Assembly: GCA_001298545.1 (NCBI GenBank)
Contig: LJCX01000023.1
Coordinates: 186,001-250,000 of the forward strand
DNA from: Actinobacteria bacterium OV320
GTDB taxonomy: Bacteria > Actinomycetota > Actinomycetes > Streptomycetales > Streptomycetaceae
Length of the DNA stretch: 64,000 bases
Direction: 5' to 3'
In this document: in pieces, positions 44,158 through 53,506 of the stretch
Numbering within the stretch: the stretch's first letter is position 1
How the letters are laid out: the number at the start of each line of letters is the position of its first letter
Notes under the pieces: model-generated
Told to the model about the DNA's origin: nothing
Databases searched by the model: none
Seen by the model: only the letters and a program-made list of their open reading frames with translations
Program-made: the position numbers and the translations under genes

Positions 44158-45540
44158 TCACATCTCGAACGACTCGTGGTGGATGCGGCGGGCGGGAACC
44201 CCGGCGCCGCGCAGTGCCTCGTACACCCCTTGGGCGAAGCCGTTGGGTCCGCACATGAAGACGTCGTGGCTGTCGATGTCGGGGATCTTCCGCTGGAGGG
44301 ACTCCGCCGAGATGTCGGGGCGCTCCCCGTCGGGGCTGTTGACGGCGTACATCAGCCGCGCCCCGCGCTCGTCGGCGATCTTCGCCAGCTCGTCCCACAG
44401 CGCCAGGTCCTGAGTGCTGTTGGCCCGGTAGAGAAGGGTGATGTCACCGGCCGCGCCCGGCAGCGTCTCGAACAGCGCCCGCATCGGCGTGATGCCGACC
44501 CCGCCGGCCACCAGCAGCACCTTGCCGCGGCTGCGCCGGGACGCCGTCATCGCACCGTACGGACCCTCGGCCCACACCTTCGTGCCGGGCTGCAGCTCAC
44601 GCAGCGCCGCACTGTGGTCGCCGATCGCCTTGACGGTGATCCGCAGGAGGTCCGGGCGGGGGGCCGCCGACAGCGAGTACGCGTGGGAGCTGAACCGCAT
44701 CCCCGGCGCCATGAACCGCCACCGGAAGAACTGCCCGGCCTCCGCGCCCATCCGGTGCAGCTTGCGCCCGCCGATCAGCACCGACACGATGCCCGGCGTC
44801 TCCTCGATGACCGCCTCGACGCGCAGCCGGTGCCGCAGGTTCAGCCGGACCGGGACGATGACGCGGTACCAGACGACCAGCGCGGTGACCGAGCCGTACA
44901 GCGCGTACCAGACGGTCTTCGCGGTCGGCTCGATGGCGAAGTCGTTCCCGGTGGTGATCTGGTGCCAGAACGTCAGGAACACGGCCGCGTACGTCATCAG
45001 ATGGATGTGGTACCAGGTGTCGTACGGCATCCGGCGGCGCACGGGTCCGATCGACACCAGCCCGATGAGCAGGAACAGACCGGTGCCGATCGCCGCCTTG
45101 CCCATGTCCGGCAGCTGGTTGATGGAGTCGATCGTCTGCTGGACGATGTCCCCCAGCGTCTTGCCGGCCTGGAGCGCGTATCCCCACATGATCAGGAACA
45201 CATGCGCGAAGACCAGGCAGAGCGTGTACCGGCCGCTCATCGCGTGCCAGCGAGCGACCCGGTCCGAGCCCACCCGCCGCTCCAGTGCGGGCACCCGTGC
45301 CATCTGCAGCACCACGAGCGCCATCAGGTACCCGGCGAGCAGCCCGGTGATCCGTCCCGCGTTGAGGATCTTGCTGTTGTCGTCCGCGATGTTCGGCGTG
45401 TTGGCCCACCACAGCCACAGCACACCCGCCGCGCCCGCCCATACGGCGAGCAGCAACGGGACGGCCGGGGAGCGGCGCGGGCGGATGCGGCGCATCGTCT
45501 GGCGGCGGGCGGCACGGCCGCCGGCGATCGTCGTGGTCAC
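44158..45540 (-). CDS. Ferric-reductase-like transmembrane flavocytochrome
   Basis: A 460-residue membrane oxidoreductase. Six helices span about residues 28-235, with haem-ligand histidines in ARWHAMSGRYTLCLVFAHVFL and TWYHIHLMTYAAVFLTFWHQ, each seen as a pair about 13-14 residues apart. The cytoplasmic half is a ferredoxin-NADP-reductase module: FAD-binding HAYSLSAAPRPD, then NADP-binding VAGGVGITPMRAL and the C-terminal FMCGPNGFAQGV. It would take electrons from NAD(P)H, pass them over two haems and deliver them outside. The next gene encodes the FMN carrier that could receive them. GTG 45540 has GGAGGAACA directly upstream. It is the first gene of the operon. Confidence 0.88.
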   Translation of the reverse strand: MTTTIAGGRAARRQTMRRIRPRRSPAVPLLLAVWAGAAGVLWLWWANTPNIADDNSKILNAGRITGLLAGYLMALVVLQMARVPALERRVGSDRVARWHAMSGRYTLCLVFAHVFLIMWGYALQAGKTLGDIVQQTIDSINQLPDMGKAAIGTGLFLLIGLVSIGPVRRRMPYDTWYHIHLMTYAAVFLTFWHQITTGNDFAIEPTAKTVWYALYGSVTALVVWYRVIVPVRLNLRHRLRVEAVIEETPGIVSVLIGGRKLHRMGAEAGQFFRWRFMAPGMRFSSHAYSLSAAPRPDLLRITVKAIGDHSAALRELQPGTKVWAEGPYGAMTASRRSRGKVLLVAGGVGITPMRALFETLPGAAGDITLLYRANSTQDLALWDELAKIADERGARLMYAVNSPDGERPDISAESLQRKIPDIDSHDVFMCGPNGFAQGVYEALRGAGVPARRIHHESFEM

Positions 45541-45656
45541 TGTTCCTCCGTGGATACGGACCCTTGGCCCTCAGATACGGGCCGAGGAGGCGGAGTGTTC
45601 AGCGATTCCCGCAGACCGTCACCGGACGCGACCACCGGCGATCGTCGCGAGGCCGC

Positions 45657-46364
45657 TCAATACCGGGTGATCGCCGTCCGCCCGTCCGTCGTGCCGATCG
45701 CGATGTGCGGTCGCTTCCCCGGCCGGGCCCACGCCAGCACTCGCCGCATCGCCCCCGCCGGGACCGACACGCAACCGGCGGTCGCCCCGCGCCCGTCGAC
45801 GTGCAGGAAGATCCCCGCCCCTCGGCCGCGCACCGGTGTGCCGTAGTTGAAGCCGATGACCAGCGCGTGCGCGTACTGGGTGCGGTAGGTGACCAGGTGC
45901 TCGGACTCGGCCGCGCGGCAGTCCGCGGGGCGCGGCTCGGTCCACCGGTTGTAGGCGCGGGACTTGTTGTCCTGGCACCACCAGGAGTCCTGGCGCACCG
46001 GTCGGTAGGTGTACGACGTCCCGGGCGGCGCCGGCCGGATGCCGAAGGCGTAGGGGAGGCCGTACAGGCCCGTCGGTGTCGTGTTCGTGCCCTGTCGGCG
46101 CGAGGCGCCCTCGACCAGGCCCTTCGCGCCGAACCGGGCCGGCGTGGAACCGGCCGGCACCCAGCGGCCGTTCACCCGGTCCCACCAGGTGAGCGTGCCC
46201 GAGGTGGCACCGGCCCGCGGGGCCACGGCGGTGATCAGCTGGGTGCCGCCGCCCGTGTCCGCCATCCGCGCGGGCAGCGGCGGGGCGGCCCCGGTGCCCG
46301 GAGCGGCACCGAGCAGGCCGAGGGACGCGCAGACGAGGGCGGTGGCGACGACACGAGGGCGCAT
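45657..46364 (-). CDS. Secreted L,D-transpeptidase-like (YkuD fold) protein
   Basis: A 235-residue exported protein: the signal peptide VVATALVCASLGLLGAAPGTGA is cut near residue 27. The catalytic region FLHVDGRGATAGCVSVP has the His-x2-Gly...Gly-Cys pattern of L,D-transpeptidases, with the nucleophile Cys near residue 206. Upstream are TPTGLYGLPYAFGIRP, typical of the family, and a WWCQDNKSRAYNRW segment found in the actinobacterial subgroup without known transpeptidase activity. It could cross-link peptidoglycan or act as a carboxypeptidase. It is in the same direction as the preceding operon but 116 bp upstream of it, so it is probably separate. Confidence 0.85.
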   Translation of the reverse strand: MRPRVVATALVCASLGLLGAAPGTGAAPPLPARMADTGGGTQLITAVAPRAGATSGTLTWWDRVNGRWVPAGSTPARFGAKGLVEGASRRQGTNTTPTGLYGLPYAFGIRPAPPGTSYTYRPVRQDSWWCQDNKSRAYNRWTEPRPADCRAAESEHLVTYRTQYAHALVIGFNYGTPVRGRGAGIFLHVDGRGATAGCVSVPAGAMRRVLAWARPGKRPHIAIGTTDGRTAITRY

Positions 46365-46447
46365 GATCAGACGCTAAGCGCGGGTGGCGGCACCGGCAGG
46401 CCGGGTGGGCCGACCGTGCGGGGTGCCGGCCCACCCGCACCGGCCGC

Positions 46448-48148
46448 TCAGGTCACCGGACCCAGCGGGTTGAGCTGGTCGGCCCGTCCTTCGAAGGCGT
46501 ACAGCAGCAGGTCGGTCATCTCGAACACGTCCTGGGAGTTGCGCTCCTCGACCGGGCTGAGGAAGGGACGCCAGAACGGGTCGCGCACGATGGAGTGCCG
46601 GCTGCCCTCGATGGCCCGGTGGAACACCTCGGCGATGATGCGGCCGCCGACGCCGGTCAGCTTGCCGTCGCCCCTCACCTCGGCCTCCCGCAGGATGTAG
46701 AACCACAGCGGGGTGTGCTGGGCGACCGCTTCCGCGAGTTCGCCGGAGAGCTGTGCACCGCCGCCCTGCGCGATGTCGGCCGCGGTCAGCGGTTCCACGT
46801 CGACCTTGCGGTCGATGAAGTGCTCGACCAGCTGCTGCCCCGTGGCGAGCCGCAGCATCGAGGCCCGGGTGAGGTTGCGGAAGGCGAGGTTCAGCTCGGC
46901 CTGCGCGGGCTTCGGCAGGCCGCGTCCGCCGAAGGAGCCGAGCGGCAGGTCGGCGAGCGGGTCGACCAGCAGGGTGTCGATCCGCTTGGCGAGGTTGAAC
47001 TGCGCCTCGGGCACGAGGAGGTCGGTCCGCTCCGGCACCGCCTCCTGGAAGGCGAACAGTCGGCGGAAGTCGGCGATCCAGTTGGTGGGCAGGCGCTCGA
47101 AGTCTCCCGACTCCGGGTCCGCCGGGTCGGCGGGAGGCGGCGACAGGGTGCCACTGGTGCCGCTGAACTGGAACACGAGCTCGAGCGTGCCCCGGCCGCG
47201 GTCGAAGATCCGGTTCCAGTTGTAGCGGCCCCGGACCATGCTGTGTCCCAGCCGGTAGGCGGCCACGGAGAACTCGATCGGCATGGTCGGCAGGTCGTGT
47301 TCGCCCGGCGAGGGCTCGAACACCCGGCGGCCGCTGTCGAACACGTCCTCGACGATCTCGGGGTCGACGATCCTGCGCAGGAAGTCGTGGCGCAGCATCC
47401 ACTGGTAGTGCTTGACGACCGTCTCGCGTGCCGACTCGAAGACGACCGCGCTCGACACGCCCTTGCCGACCAGGTCGGCCACCACCCGGTTGTGGAACCG
47501 GATGAAGGCGGCGTGGACCTGGGCGACGACCAGGTTCTCGTCGTTGCGCGGGTCCGGGATCAGCGCCCGGCGCCGTTCGGACTTCAGCGAACCCGTGCCC
47601 TGCCGGGGCAGGTCGAACCCGGTGAGGGGCCGGCCCACGATGGACGGGTCGTTCGGTATGCCCTGGGTCGTGCCGGACTTCAGCCGGAGGCCGTCGTCCT
47701 CGTAGAACCGGCGGTCGAAGCGGTGGGTGGGCCCGAGGCCGTAGAGGGAGTCGAGGTCGAGGGCCGGGGAGCGGCCCTGGAGGAGCTGGCGCACCGTGAT
47801 CTCGTCCTCCAGGCGCACCGCGGTGGCGTCCAGGGTGAGGTCGTGGTCCACGAACTGGCCGAGATAGGTGAACCCCGACGGGACCCCCGGCTGGTCGGGG
47901 TGGTCCCGCTCGGGGTCCGTCATCGCCTTGGCCAGTTCGGTGCGGGCGTTCCGGTCGAGCTGCTGGGCCGGCCGGGAGCGGGGGCCCAGCCGGGAGAAGC
48001 GGAACTTGCGCAGGTCCGCCACGGTGGAGGCGGCCAGCGGCTCCACCGGGCCGCCGTCCCGGGACTCGGCGAGGATGCCCTCGCCGATGACGTAGAACGA
48101 GGAGCGGACATGGCGTTTGCTCTGTGGTTCGCGTGCGGGTCGGAACAT
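46448..48148 (-). CDS. Animal-type haem peroxidase
   Basis: A 566-residue member of the animal haem-dependent peroxidase superfamily (myeloperoxidase/cyclooxygenase fold), rare but known in bacteria. The distal His lies in GQFVDHDLTLD (about residue 102), the proximal His in AYRLGHSMVRGRYNWN (about 302), and the fold's helices are visible in AFIRFHNRVVADLV and HYQWMLRHDFLRRI. There is no signal peptide, transmembrane segment or dockerin, so it may be cytoplasmic or exported in another way. Family members oxidise halides or phenols, or oxygenate fatty acids. ATG 48148 has GGGGGAAA upstream. Neighbours do not tell its job. Confidence 0.9.
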   Translation of the reverse strand: MFRPAREPQSKRHVRSSFYVIGEGILAESRDGGPVEPLAASTVADLRKFRFSRLGPRSRPAQQLDRNARTELAKAMTDPERDHPDQPGVPSGFTYLGQFVDHDLTLDATAVRLEDEITVRQLLQGRSPALDLDSLYGLGPTHRFDRRFYEDDGLRLKSGTTQGIPNDPSIVGRPLTGFDLPRQGTGSLKSERRRALIPDPRNDENLVVAQVHAAFIRFHNRVVADLVGKGVSSAVVFESARETVVKHYQWMLRHDFLRRIVDPEIVEDVFDSGRRVFEPSPGEHDLPTMPIEFSVAAYRLGHSMVRGRYNWNRIFDRGRGTLELVFQFSGTSGTLSPPPADPADPESGDFERLPTNWIADFRRLFAFQEAVPERTDLLVPEAQFNLAKRIDTLLVDPLADLPLGSFGGRGLPKPAQAELNLAFRNLTRASMLRLATGQQLVEHFIDRKVDVEPLTAADIAQGGGAQLSGELAEAVAQHTPLWFYILREAEVRGDGKLTGVGGRIIAEVFHRAIEGSRHSIVRDPFWRPFLSPVEERNSQDVFEMTDLLLYAFEGRADQLNPLGPVT

Positions 48149-48265
48149 GTTTCCCCCATGTGGTCGCGCCGGCGCGAGAGCGCGCGGGCGTGAGCCACGC
48201 TAGGGGACGAGTGCGGCGGAAGGGGGAATTCCGTCAAATCCCCCAAGAGGCCCAAGTGTTGACTG

Positions 48266-48275
48266 TCTGTACAGA
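48266..48275. promoter_or_regulatory. TCTGTACAGA palindrome upstream of the peroxidase gene
   Basis: A perfect 10-bp palindrome in an AT-rich stretch (48,258-48,292) between the PNPOx-fold gene and the peroxidase gene, about 120 bp upstream of the peroxidase start. TTGACG on the minus strand overlaps the upstream stop codon. It may be an operator or promoter part for the peroxidase gene. Confidence 0.35.
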
Positions 48276-48288
48276 AAGTATATGCACG

Positions 48289-48870
48289 TCAAATCGGACT
48301 CAGGGGCAACGGCAGTCCGGGCAGTCCGTCCATGCTCGTGGCGATGTACTCCTTCTTCGCGAAGTAGGCGCTGAGCGACTCGTCGTCCTCCCGCGCGAAC
48401 CGCTTGGCGTGCAGCTCGCGCTCCTCGTCGTACGTCATGAAGGGCACCGCGTACCCGCAGGTGTCCCGTACGAGTTCGGCGTGCACGACGATGATCGCGC
48501 GCAGCCCGTGCGGGGTCGGGTCCAGGTCCGGGAAGCGGGCGAGGAGCTCCGGGAAGCGGGGGTCGTCGCGGAAGACGGGCTCCCCGCGGCCGTGCACCCG
48601 CACGATGTTCGGCGGCCCCTGGAAGGCGCACCACATCAGGGTGATCCGGCCGTTCTCCCGCAGATGCGCGATGGTCTCCGCGTTGGAGCCGGCGAAGTCG
48701 AGGTAGGCCACGGTGAGTTCGTCGAGAACGGCGAACGAGCCCTTGAGGCCCTTGGGGGAGAGGTTCACCGTGCCGTCGCCGGACAGCGGGGCGGTCGCGG
48801 TGAAGAAGAGGGGCTGCTCCTCGATGAACGTGCGGAGTCTGCCGTCGATGCGCTCGTAGGTCTTTCCCAT
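48289..48870 (-). CDS. Pyridoxamine 5'-phosphate oxidase-fold (flavin/F420) protein
   Basis: A 193-residue split-beta-barrel protein. TFIEEQPLFFTATAPLSGDG, then VNLSPKGLKGSFAVLDELTVAYLDF and SNAETIAHLRENGRITLMWCAF are the usual strands of the PNPOx-like superfamily. GPPNIVRVHGRGEPVF forms the next strand pair. Members bind FMN, F420 or haem and reduce or oxidise small substrates; which one cannot be told. A C-terminal extension (TYDEERELHAKRFAREDDES) is helical. ATG 48870. It lies upstream of the peroxidase on the same strand, 140 bp away; a redox link is possible but unproven. Confidence 0.85.
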   Translation of the reverse strand: MGKTYERIDGRLRTFIEEQPLFFTATAPLSGDGTVNLSPKGLKGSFAVLDELTVAYLDFAGSNAETIAHLRENGRITLMWCAFQGPPNIVRVHGRGEPVFRDDPRFPELLARFPDLDPTPHGLRAIIVVHAELVRDTCGYAVPFMTYDEERELHAKRFAREDDESLSAYFAKKEYIATSMDGLPGLPLPLSPI

Positions 48871-48941
48871 GTCTAACGATTATCCGGGAAAGCCTTTCGC
48901 GTGTCTAAGGAAAAAAGAAAACAGGTGGGGTGTGCACACGC

Positions 48942-48985
48942 CACGGCGGCCACCCCGGCCGGATCTTCTCGGGGCGGCCACCGTG
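48942..48985 (-). terminator. Terminator of the duplicated secreted-protein gene
   Basis: Inverted arms CACGGCGGCCACCCCG (48942-48957) and CGGGGCGGCCACCGTG (48970-48985) pair at 14 of 16 positions with a 12-nt loop. On the minus strand a T-rich run (complement of AAGGAAAAAAGAAAA, 48907-48921) follows. It closes the gene ending at 48995. Confidence 0.65.
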
Positions 48986-48994
48986 CCTGTCACG

Positions 48995-49888
48995 TCACTT
49001 GTTCAACGTGCAGGCGGCCAGGGCGTCGAGGCCCTGCGGCTTGGTGCCCTTGCGGCCGATCGAGATGGCGATGCGGTCGATCGTGGAGACCCGCTTGTCC
49101 GCCAGCGGGCCGAGGATCGCGTTCTGCACGAAGTTGGCGCCACCCTGGCCGACCGTGTTCTGGAGGCGGGTGTTGGCCTCGTCGATCTGCGTCTGGAGCA
49201 GCGCAAGGTTCCGGTCCACCTCGGCCTGCGCGGTGGCGGGGATCGCGGGGAGCTGCGAGGCGACGTCCGGGCAGCTGATGGTGCCCACGCCGGCCGCGTC
49301 GGCGCCGGTGTCGTCGCCCGTCTCCGCCGCGCCGCCGTCCGCTCCTTCGGCGGCGGTCTCCTCCGCGCCGGGCGTGGCCTCGGCCTCGTCGCCCGCGGCG
49401 GCGTCGTCGCCGGCGTTTTCACCGGTGTCCGCGACGCCGCCCGCGTCGAGGGCGCACGGTGCGAGCGCGTCGAGGCCCTGCGGCTTGGTGCCCTGGCGGC
49501 CGATCGAGATGGCGATGCGGTCGATCGTGGAGACCCGCTTGCCCTCCAGCGGGCCGAGGATCGCGTTCTGCACGAAGTTCGCCCCGCCCTGGCCCACGGT
49601 GTCGACCAGCCGCTTGTTGGCCTCAGCGATCTGCGTCTGCAGCAGGGCCAGGTTGCGGTCGACCTCGGCCTGCGCGGAGGCGGGGATCGCGGGAAGCTGG
49701 GAGGCCACGTCCGGGCACGAGATGGTGCCGGGGCTGGCGAGCGTCTTGGCGTTGGTCGAGCCGCTGCTCTTGGACGACTCCCCGGCGAGGGCGGAGTTGA
49801 CGACGACCGCGCCGGACAGTGCCAGAGCGGCGGCCGCGCCGATGACCACCACGCGACGCTTGTTGTACTTCGGAAGAGCCCTGGACAT
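48995..49888 (-). CDS. Secreted protein with two copies of an uncharacterised Cys-containing domain
   Basis: A 297-residue exported protein, with signal helix VVVIGAAAALALSGAVVVNSALA. It consists of two near-identical domains of about 90 residues, each starting TISCPDVASQLPAIPA and ending GTKPQGLDALA with a Cys, so each probably has one disulfide. Between the Cys lie AQAEVDRNLALLQTQI and TVGQGGANFVQNAILGPL, then RVSTIDRIAISIGR. The domains are separated by an acidic Ala/Glu/Asp/Gly linker of about 60 residues. I do not recognise a named family; single-domain relatives seem frequent in Streptomyces. It could be a cell-wall or extracellular binding module. It is divergent from argH. Confidence 0.75.
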   Translation of the reverse strand: MSRALPKYNKRRVVVIGAAAALALSGAVVVNSALAGESSKSSGSTNAKTLASPGTISCPDVASQLPAIPASAQAEVDRNLALLQTQIAEANKRLVDTVGQGGANFVQNAILGPLEGKRVSTIDRIAISIGRQGTKPQGLDALAPCALDAGGVADTGENAGDDAAAGDEAEATPGAEETAAEGADGGAAETGDDTGADAAGVGTISCPDVASQLPAIPATAQAEVDRNLALLQTQIDEANTRLQNTVGQGGANFVQNAILGPLADKRVSTIDRIAISIGRKGTKPQGLDALAACTLNK

Positions 49889-50031
49889 GCGGATGCCTCA
49901 CTTGGGTCAGGAGTGGGTGTACAAACGCGGCGCCGGCGTTCAGTCGTGAGTACGGGTAAGCGGTTGCTGTTGTTCAAACTCCCTTCAAAAACTTCTCGGG
50001 ATCCGGAACCGGGCGGCCGCCCGGAGCTGAA

Positions 50032-50066
50032 TTGACGAATCATGCATGGCACTGCATACTCATGCA
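50032..50066 (+). promoter_or_regulatory. argH promoter with ARG box
   Basis: TTGACG (50032-50037), a 17-bp spacer and CATACT (50055-50060) make a promoter. TGCA half-sites start at 50043, 50053 and 50063, exactly 10 bp apart, over the spacer and start point. The same TGCA series overlaps the argC promoter. This is a probable ArgR operator controlling argH apart from the main operon. Confidence 0.7.
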
Positions 50067-50092
50067 GGACGTGGAGCGCAGCGCAGTGGTGA

Positions 50093-51538
<1,446 letters not shown>

Positions 51539-51585
51539 GGGCAGCGCCCTGAGAGGTGCGGGGGAACCGCGTGACAAGCCACGCA

Positions 51586-51670
<85 letters not shown>

Positions 51671-51790
51671 GGCCCCCGCCGCCACCTCCGGCCGTGACCT
51701 CCCGGGCTCCGAGGCGCCCCGCCCTCACCGAAGGTCACGACGGACTACGTTGGTCGCAAGCCGTACCGCAGCCGACCAACGGAGCCCGCG

Positions 51791-52762
51791 ATGCCCTTCG
51801 CCCGACTGGCCACAGCGACGACCCCCACCTGCCACCTCGGACTGGGCCTCGCCGCAGTCGGCCGCCCCGGCTACATCAACCTCGGCCGGGAAACCGACCT
51901 CGGAGCGGACCGCAGCGTCGCATCGCTGCGCGCCCGCACCCACGAACTCCTCGACGCCGCCTACGCCCAGGGCGTCCGCTACTTCGACGCGGCCCGCTCC
52001 TACGGCCGTTCCGAGGAGTTCCTCGCCGACTGGCTCAAGGCCAGGCCCGACGCGGACGACCTCGTGGTGGGCAGCAAGTGGGGTTACACCTACACCGCCG
52101 ACTGGACCACGGACGCGGAACGGCACGAGGTCAAGGACCACGGGCTCCCGACGTACGAACGGCAGCGCGCCGAGACGGCGGAACTGCTCGGCGACCGGCT
52201 CGACCTCTACCAGATCCACTCGGTGACCCCGGACAGTCCCGCCCTCACCGACAAGGAACTCCACGCGAAGCTGGCCGAGTCCGCCGCGCAGGGCCTCACC
52301 GTCGGCTTCTCCACCAGCGGCCCCGCCCAGGCCGACGCCATCCGCGCCGCCCTCGCCGTGACGGTCGACGGCGAGCCCCTCTTCCGTACCGTCCAGTCGA
52401 CGTACAACGCGCTGGAGACCTCGGCCGGCCCCGCCCTCGCCGAGGCCCATGACGCCGGGCTCACGGTGATCGTGAAGGAGGGCATGGCCAACGGGCGCCT
52501 CGCCCAGCCGCATGCGCCGGACGCCCTGAAGGCCGTGGCGGCACAGACGTCGCTCGGCTGCGACGCGGTCGCCCTCGCGCTGATCCTGCGGCAGCCCTGG
52601 GCCGGCGTCGTCCTCTCCGGCGCGGCGACCGCCACCCAGCTCGCCTCCAACCTGCACGCGGCGGTCGTGGACCTCGACGACGATCAGGTGGACCGGCTGG
52701 CCGGGCTGGCGGAGGAGCCGCGGGCGTACTGGGAGCGGCGCGGCAGCCTGCCCTGGCACTGA
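51791..52762 (+). CDS. Aldo/keto reductase
   Basis: A NADPH-dependent oxidoreductase of the AKR superfamily, 323 residues, a TIM barrel. The catalytic Asp and Tyr lie in GVRYFDAARSYGRSEEFL, the Lys in LVVGSKWGYTYTADW, and the strand LYQIHSVTPDSPAL carries the active-site His. The C-terminal cofactor-binding end is VVLSGAATATQLASNLHA. The start MPFARLATATTPTCHLGLGLA is slightly unusual but fits. It lies after the homopolymer region and just before the TetR-MFS operon. The substrate is unknown. Confidence 0.9.
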   Translation: MPFARLATATTPTCHLGLGLAAVGRPGYINLGRETDLGADRSVASLRARTHELLDAAYAQGVRYFDAARSYGRSEEFLADWLKARPDADDLVVGSKWGYTYTADWTTDAERHEVKDHGLPTYERQRAETAELLGDRLDLYQIHSVTPDSPALTDKELHAKLAESAAQGLTVGFSTSGPAQADAIRAALAVTVDGEPLFRTVQSTYNALETSAGPALAEAHDAGLTVIVKEGMANGRLAQPHAPDALKAVAAQTSLGCDAVALALILRQPWAGVVLSGAATATQLASNLHAAVVDLDDDQVDRLAGLAEEPRAYWERRGSLPWH

Positions 52763-52790
52763 GGCACCCGCCGGACCGTCCGGCCCAGCA

Positions 52791-52835
52791 GTGAGCACGC
52801 CCGAGTGAGCACGCTTGAGTGAGCACGCCCCGCGT
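52791..52835. repeat. GTGAGCACGC direct repeats upstream of the tetR gene
   Basis: GTGAGCACGC occurs three times within 45 bp (from about 52791, 52806 and 52820), two helical-turn-like steps of 14-15 bp. It lies between the aldo/keto reductase stop and the TetR operator. It may be a binding-site array or simple duplication. Confidence 0.5.
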
Positions 52836-52852
52836 GACTCACGCACGCCCAG

Positions 52853-52874
52853 GATGAGACATCTGTGTCTCATC
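52853..52874. promoter_or_regulatory. TetR operator before the tetR-MFS operon
   Basis: A perfect inverted repeat: GATGAGACA (52853-52861), TCTG, TGTCTCATC (52866-52874). A further TGTCTCAT half-site overlaps the tetR ATG (52886-52893). The position, 17 bp before the start of a TetR gene and its exporter, is as expected for self-repression. Confidence 0.75.
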
Positions 52875-52891
52875 TGGGTTAGTCTTGTCTC

Positions 52892-53506
52892 ATGGCTGTC
52901 GATCGTGATCAAGTGCTGCGCGGAGCCGCGGCCCTGCTGACCCGCAAATCCACGGCGACGATGGACGAGGTGGCCAAGGCGGCCGGGATCAGCCGGGCCA
53001 CACTGCACCGTCACTTCGCCGGCCGCGACGCGCTGGTGCGGGCCCTGGAGGCCCTCGGCATCGCGGAGTGCGAGACCGCTCTGGACGCGGCGCGGCTGGA
53101 CGAGGGCCCCGCGCCCGACGCCGCACGCCGGCTCGTCCGGGAGATCGAACCGGCCGCCGGCCTGCTCGCCTTCCTCTACACCGAGAACCAGCTGTTCGAG
53201 GGCGAGGAACTGCACCACGGCTGGACCCGGTTGGACGACCGGATCTCGGACCTGTTCCGGCGCGGACAACTGAGCGGCGAGTTCCGCATCGACCTGACGC
53301 CCGCCTGGCTCACCGAGGCGCTGTTCGGCCTGCTGGCCTCCGGCGCCTGGATGGTGCAGAGCGGCAAGGGCGCCCCCAAGGACTTCCAGCACATGATCGC
53401 CGAGCTGCTGCTCGGCGGCGCGCTGAGACCAGGTCAGGCACCCCACAGCCCCGCACCACAGAACCCCGCACCACAGAGTTCGGCAACACAGATAGAGGAA
53501 TCATGA
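52892..53506 (+). CDS. TetR/AcrR family repressor
   Basis: A ligand-released repressor, 204 residues. The HTH is residues about 10-55 (TRKSTATMDEVAKAAGISRATLHRHFAGRDALVRAL, in two adjoining parts). The remaining helices form the ligand-binding domain. The C-terminal tail carries short proline repeats (PHSPAPQNPAPQSSATQ) encoded by imperfect CCCGCACCACAGA repeats, a likely recent expansion. Its stop overlaps the MFS ATG (ATGA), so the exporter is co-translated, and the strong palindrome upstream would control both. It probably senses the drug that the pump exports. Confidence 0.92.
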   Translation: MAVDRDQVLRGAAALLTRKSTATMDEVAKAAGISRATLHRHFAGRDALVRALEALGIAECETALDAARLDEGPAPDAARRLVREIEPAAGLLAFLYTENQLFEGEELHHGWTRLDDRISDLFRRGQLSGEFRIDLTPAWLTEALFGLLASGAWMVQSGKGAPKDFQHMIAELLLGGALRPGQAPHSPAPQNPAPQSSATQIEES

